Assembly: GCF_003885045.1 (NCBI RefSeq)
Contig: NZ_RHJS01000002.1
Location: 2,666,001-2,730,000 of the forward strand
Direction of reading: 5' to 3'
DNA: 64,000 nt
Origin: Schaedlerella arabinosiphila
GTDB lineage: Bacteria > Bacillota > Clostridia > Lachnospirales > Lachnospiraceae
Each line of letters opens with the position of its first letter. Within the stretch, counting starts at the first letter, position 1. A program made the position numbers and the translations under genes. Shown piece after piece: positions 63,122-64,000 of this stretch. Below the pieces are notes generated by a model. That model ran no database searches. It was not told where the DNA came from and saw only the letters and a program-made list of their open reading frames with translations.

Positions 63122-64000
63122 TTATTTCCCTTCGTTCTTTTTCTGACAGCGGCTCATGATATCATGCAGCAGGTACAGATCCTCTTCACTCACCTGGTCT
63201 GCCCGGTGCATGATTGCTTTCGTAAGGAATACGGTCCAGTCGATATCCTTCCAGTTTTTCTGCGGTGCGGTGTTCGATTCGGACACCTTTTTTATCGCAT
63301 CAGCAACCCTTTTTGTTGCGCGGGCAATCACTGTACTCTGCTTCTCCCATTCACGCAGGATTTTCTTATGCTGGAATACTTTCTCCGTATGTGACATTTT
63401 TTCCACCGACTTTTCTTCTTCCTGCGGCTTCTGCACCGTGTTCGATTCGAACCCTTCCTTCTGCTTCTCCTTCTGAATTGTCTGTTCTTGGATTGCCTGT
63501 TCTGGAATTGACTGCTCTGAAATTGACTGCTCTGAAATTGACTGCTCTGAAATTGACTGCTCCGGTGTGTTCTCTTTTGAGCCGCCTTTATTCCCGCCGT
63601 CTTTTTTTGCTGTACGCTTCCCTGCAATCTCTTTCACGGAAATATTTTTACCCTCCGCTGTTTTCTCTGCGACTGCTTTCTGTTCCTCCGGTGACAGCTT
63701 TGCCGCCTCATATGCAGCGGATATTCCCATATTCCCGTTTTTAAACTGGTCTTGTATCTCCTGCACTGCGTTGTGGGTAATGCTCTCCATCTTTGCGATA
63801 TTCGAGCTGCTCTCATTCATCAGGCCCGCGACCACATCCCTCAATTTTCCCGGTATTTCCAGGCCGTCCTCTTTCTTGGCCCTTATTAATGCCTCTTTCA
63901 GCCTTTTTGCCTGCTGGGTTTTCTCCCACGCCGTCAGTTCCCGGTTGTATGCGTTTCCCATCAACAGGGAAAGCTCCAGCATGGGCTGGGTCATGTCCTT
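63122..64000 (-). CDS. ParB/Spo0J-like protein, partial
   Basis: The visible 293 residues are the middle and end of the protein; its start is beyond the window. ELTAWEKTQQAKRLKEALIR and VAGLMNESSSNIAKMESITH form the ParB-type helix-turn-helix, and GNMGISAAYEAAKLSPEEQK is the block that follows it in KorB/ParB proteins. Then comes a low-complexity region with a tandem SEQSI repeat and a helical C-terminal domain (IARATKRVADAIKKVSESNT). It should help maintain or regulate the element. It contains one perfect copy of the GTTC-N5-GAAC palindrome (63440-63452). Confidence 0.8.
   Translation of the reverse strand, partial: KDMTQPMLELSLLMGNAYNRELTAWEKTQQAKRLKEALIRAKKEDGLEIPGKLRDVVAGLMNESSSNIAKMESITHNAVQEIQDQFKNGNMGISAAYEAAKLSPEEQKAVAEKTAEGKNISVKEIAGKRTAKKDGGNKGGSKENTPEQSISEQSISEQSISEQSIPEQAIQEQTIQKEKQKEGFESNTVQKPQEEEKSVEKMSHTEKVFQHKKILREWEKQSTVIARATKRVADAIKKVSESNTAPQKNWKDIDWTVFLTKAIMHRADQVSEEDLYLLHDIMSRCQKKNEGK
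63440..63452. promoter_or_regulatory. Palindrome GTTCGATTCGAAC inside the ParB-like gene
   Basis: Perfect copy of the element palindrome, with a one-mismatch relative at 63272-63284 in the same gene. Both encode E-S-N-T, so peptide duplication may explain this pair. Confidence 0.45.
63496..63555 (-). repeat. 15-bp tandem repeat (SEQSI) in the ParB-like gene
   Basis: Three exact copies of TGCTCTGAAATTGAC (63511-63555), preceded by a variant unit (63496-63510). They code the pentapeptide S-E-Q-S-I. Repeat number likely varies between strains. Confidence 0.9.

Noticed and set aside
1..64000. CRISPR array, rRNA or tRNA genes
   Set aside because: No regularly spaced direct repeats of CRISPR type were seen, and I recognised no rRNA or tRNA sequence; a tRNA scan could not be run.

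Overview
The window looks like a chromosome segment from a Gram-positive anaerobe of the class Clostridia, most likely the family Lachnospiraceae. The reasons are RecD2, a CdaA-CdaR pair, LtaS-like and ComF genes, AGGAGG ribosome sites, and accessory families typical of gut Lachnospiraceae (DUF5688, Rpn/PD-(D/E)XK nucleases, DUF932). The genus cannot be fixed from the sequence alone. Nearly all genes lie on the minus strand.

Region 1 (1-18.2 kb) is a cell-surface polysaccharide locus. It holds a Wzm/Wzt-type ABC exporter, dTDP-rhamnose precursor genes (rfbB, rfbA, rfbC; rfbD is not in the window), family 2 glycosyltransferases, a polyprenyl-phosphate sugar transferase of the GtrB type paired with a large GT-C-like membrane protein, a divergent LtaS-type sulfatase-fold phosphotransferase, a Wzy-like polymerase and a WcaJ-type initiating transferase. 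It ends with a 1162-residue secreted amidase/glucosaminidase carrying four internal repeats. Two nearly identical promoters, 3 kb apart, drive two of its transcription units.

Region 2 (18.7-33.4 kb) is housekeeping: a sugar nucleotidyltransferase, an HPr-like protein, cdaR-cdaA (c-di-AMP synthesis), two membrane proteins, comF, recD2, an mreB paralogue, and uvrB-uvrA behind a strong promoter with a LexA box.

Region 3 (33.4 kb to the end) is a large integrated mobile element, lower in GC and still open at the right edge. Its left end carries two overlapping tyrosine recombinases and an excisionase-like protein next to the uvrB promoter. Next come a three-gene unit with a HerA/FtsK-like ATPase, an unknown 573-aa protein, a DUF4143 ATPase, an annealing/exonuclease recombination pair (Rad52-like and YqaJ), DUF932 and DUF5688 proteins, and a broken zinc-ribbon/YARHG gene. 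These are followed by a six-gene operon headed by a WYL regulator with an AAA+ ATPase and a nuclease-like membrane protein, several Rpn nucleases, a very small relaxase with a ribbon-helix-helix partner and a candidate oriT, and a ParB-like gene running off the edge. A 13-bp palindrome, GTTC-N5-GAAC, recurs only in this element.

The best candidate for an undescribed system is the WYL to paralogue operon at 49.6-56.0 kb. An AAA+ ATPase is encoded next to a protein with a PD-(D/E)XK-like segment and a glycine-zipper membrane tail, followed by two unlike proteins that share the same C-terminal 55-residue module. The three-gene ATPase unit at 36.3-39.1 kb is a second candidate.
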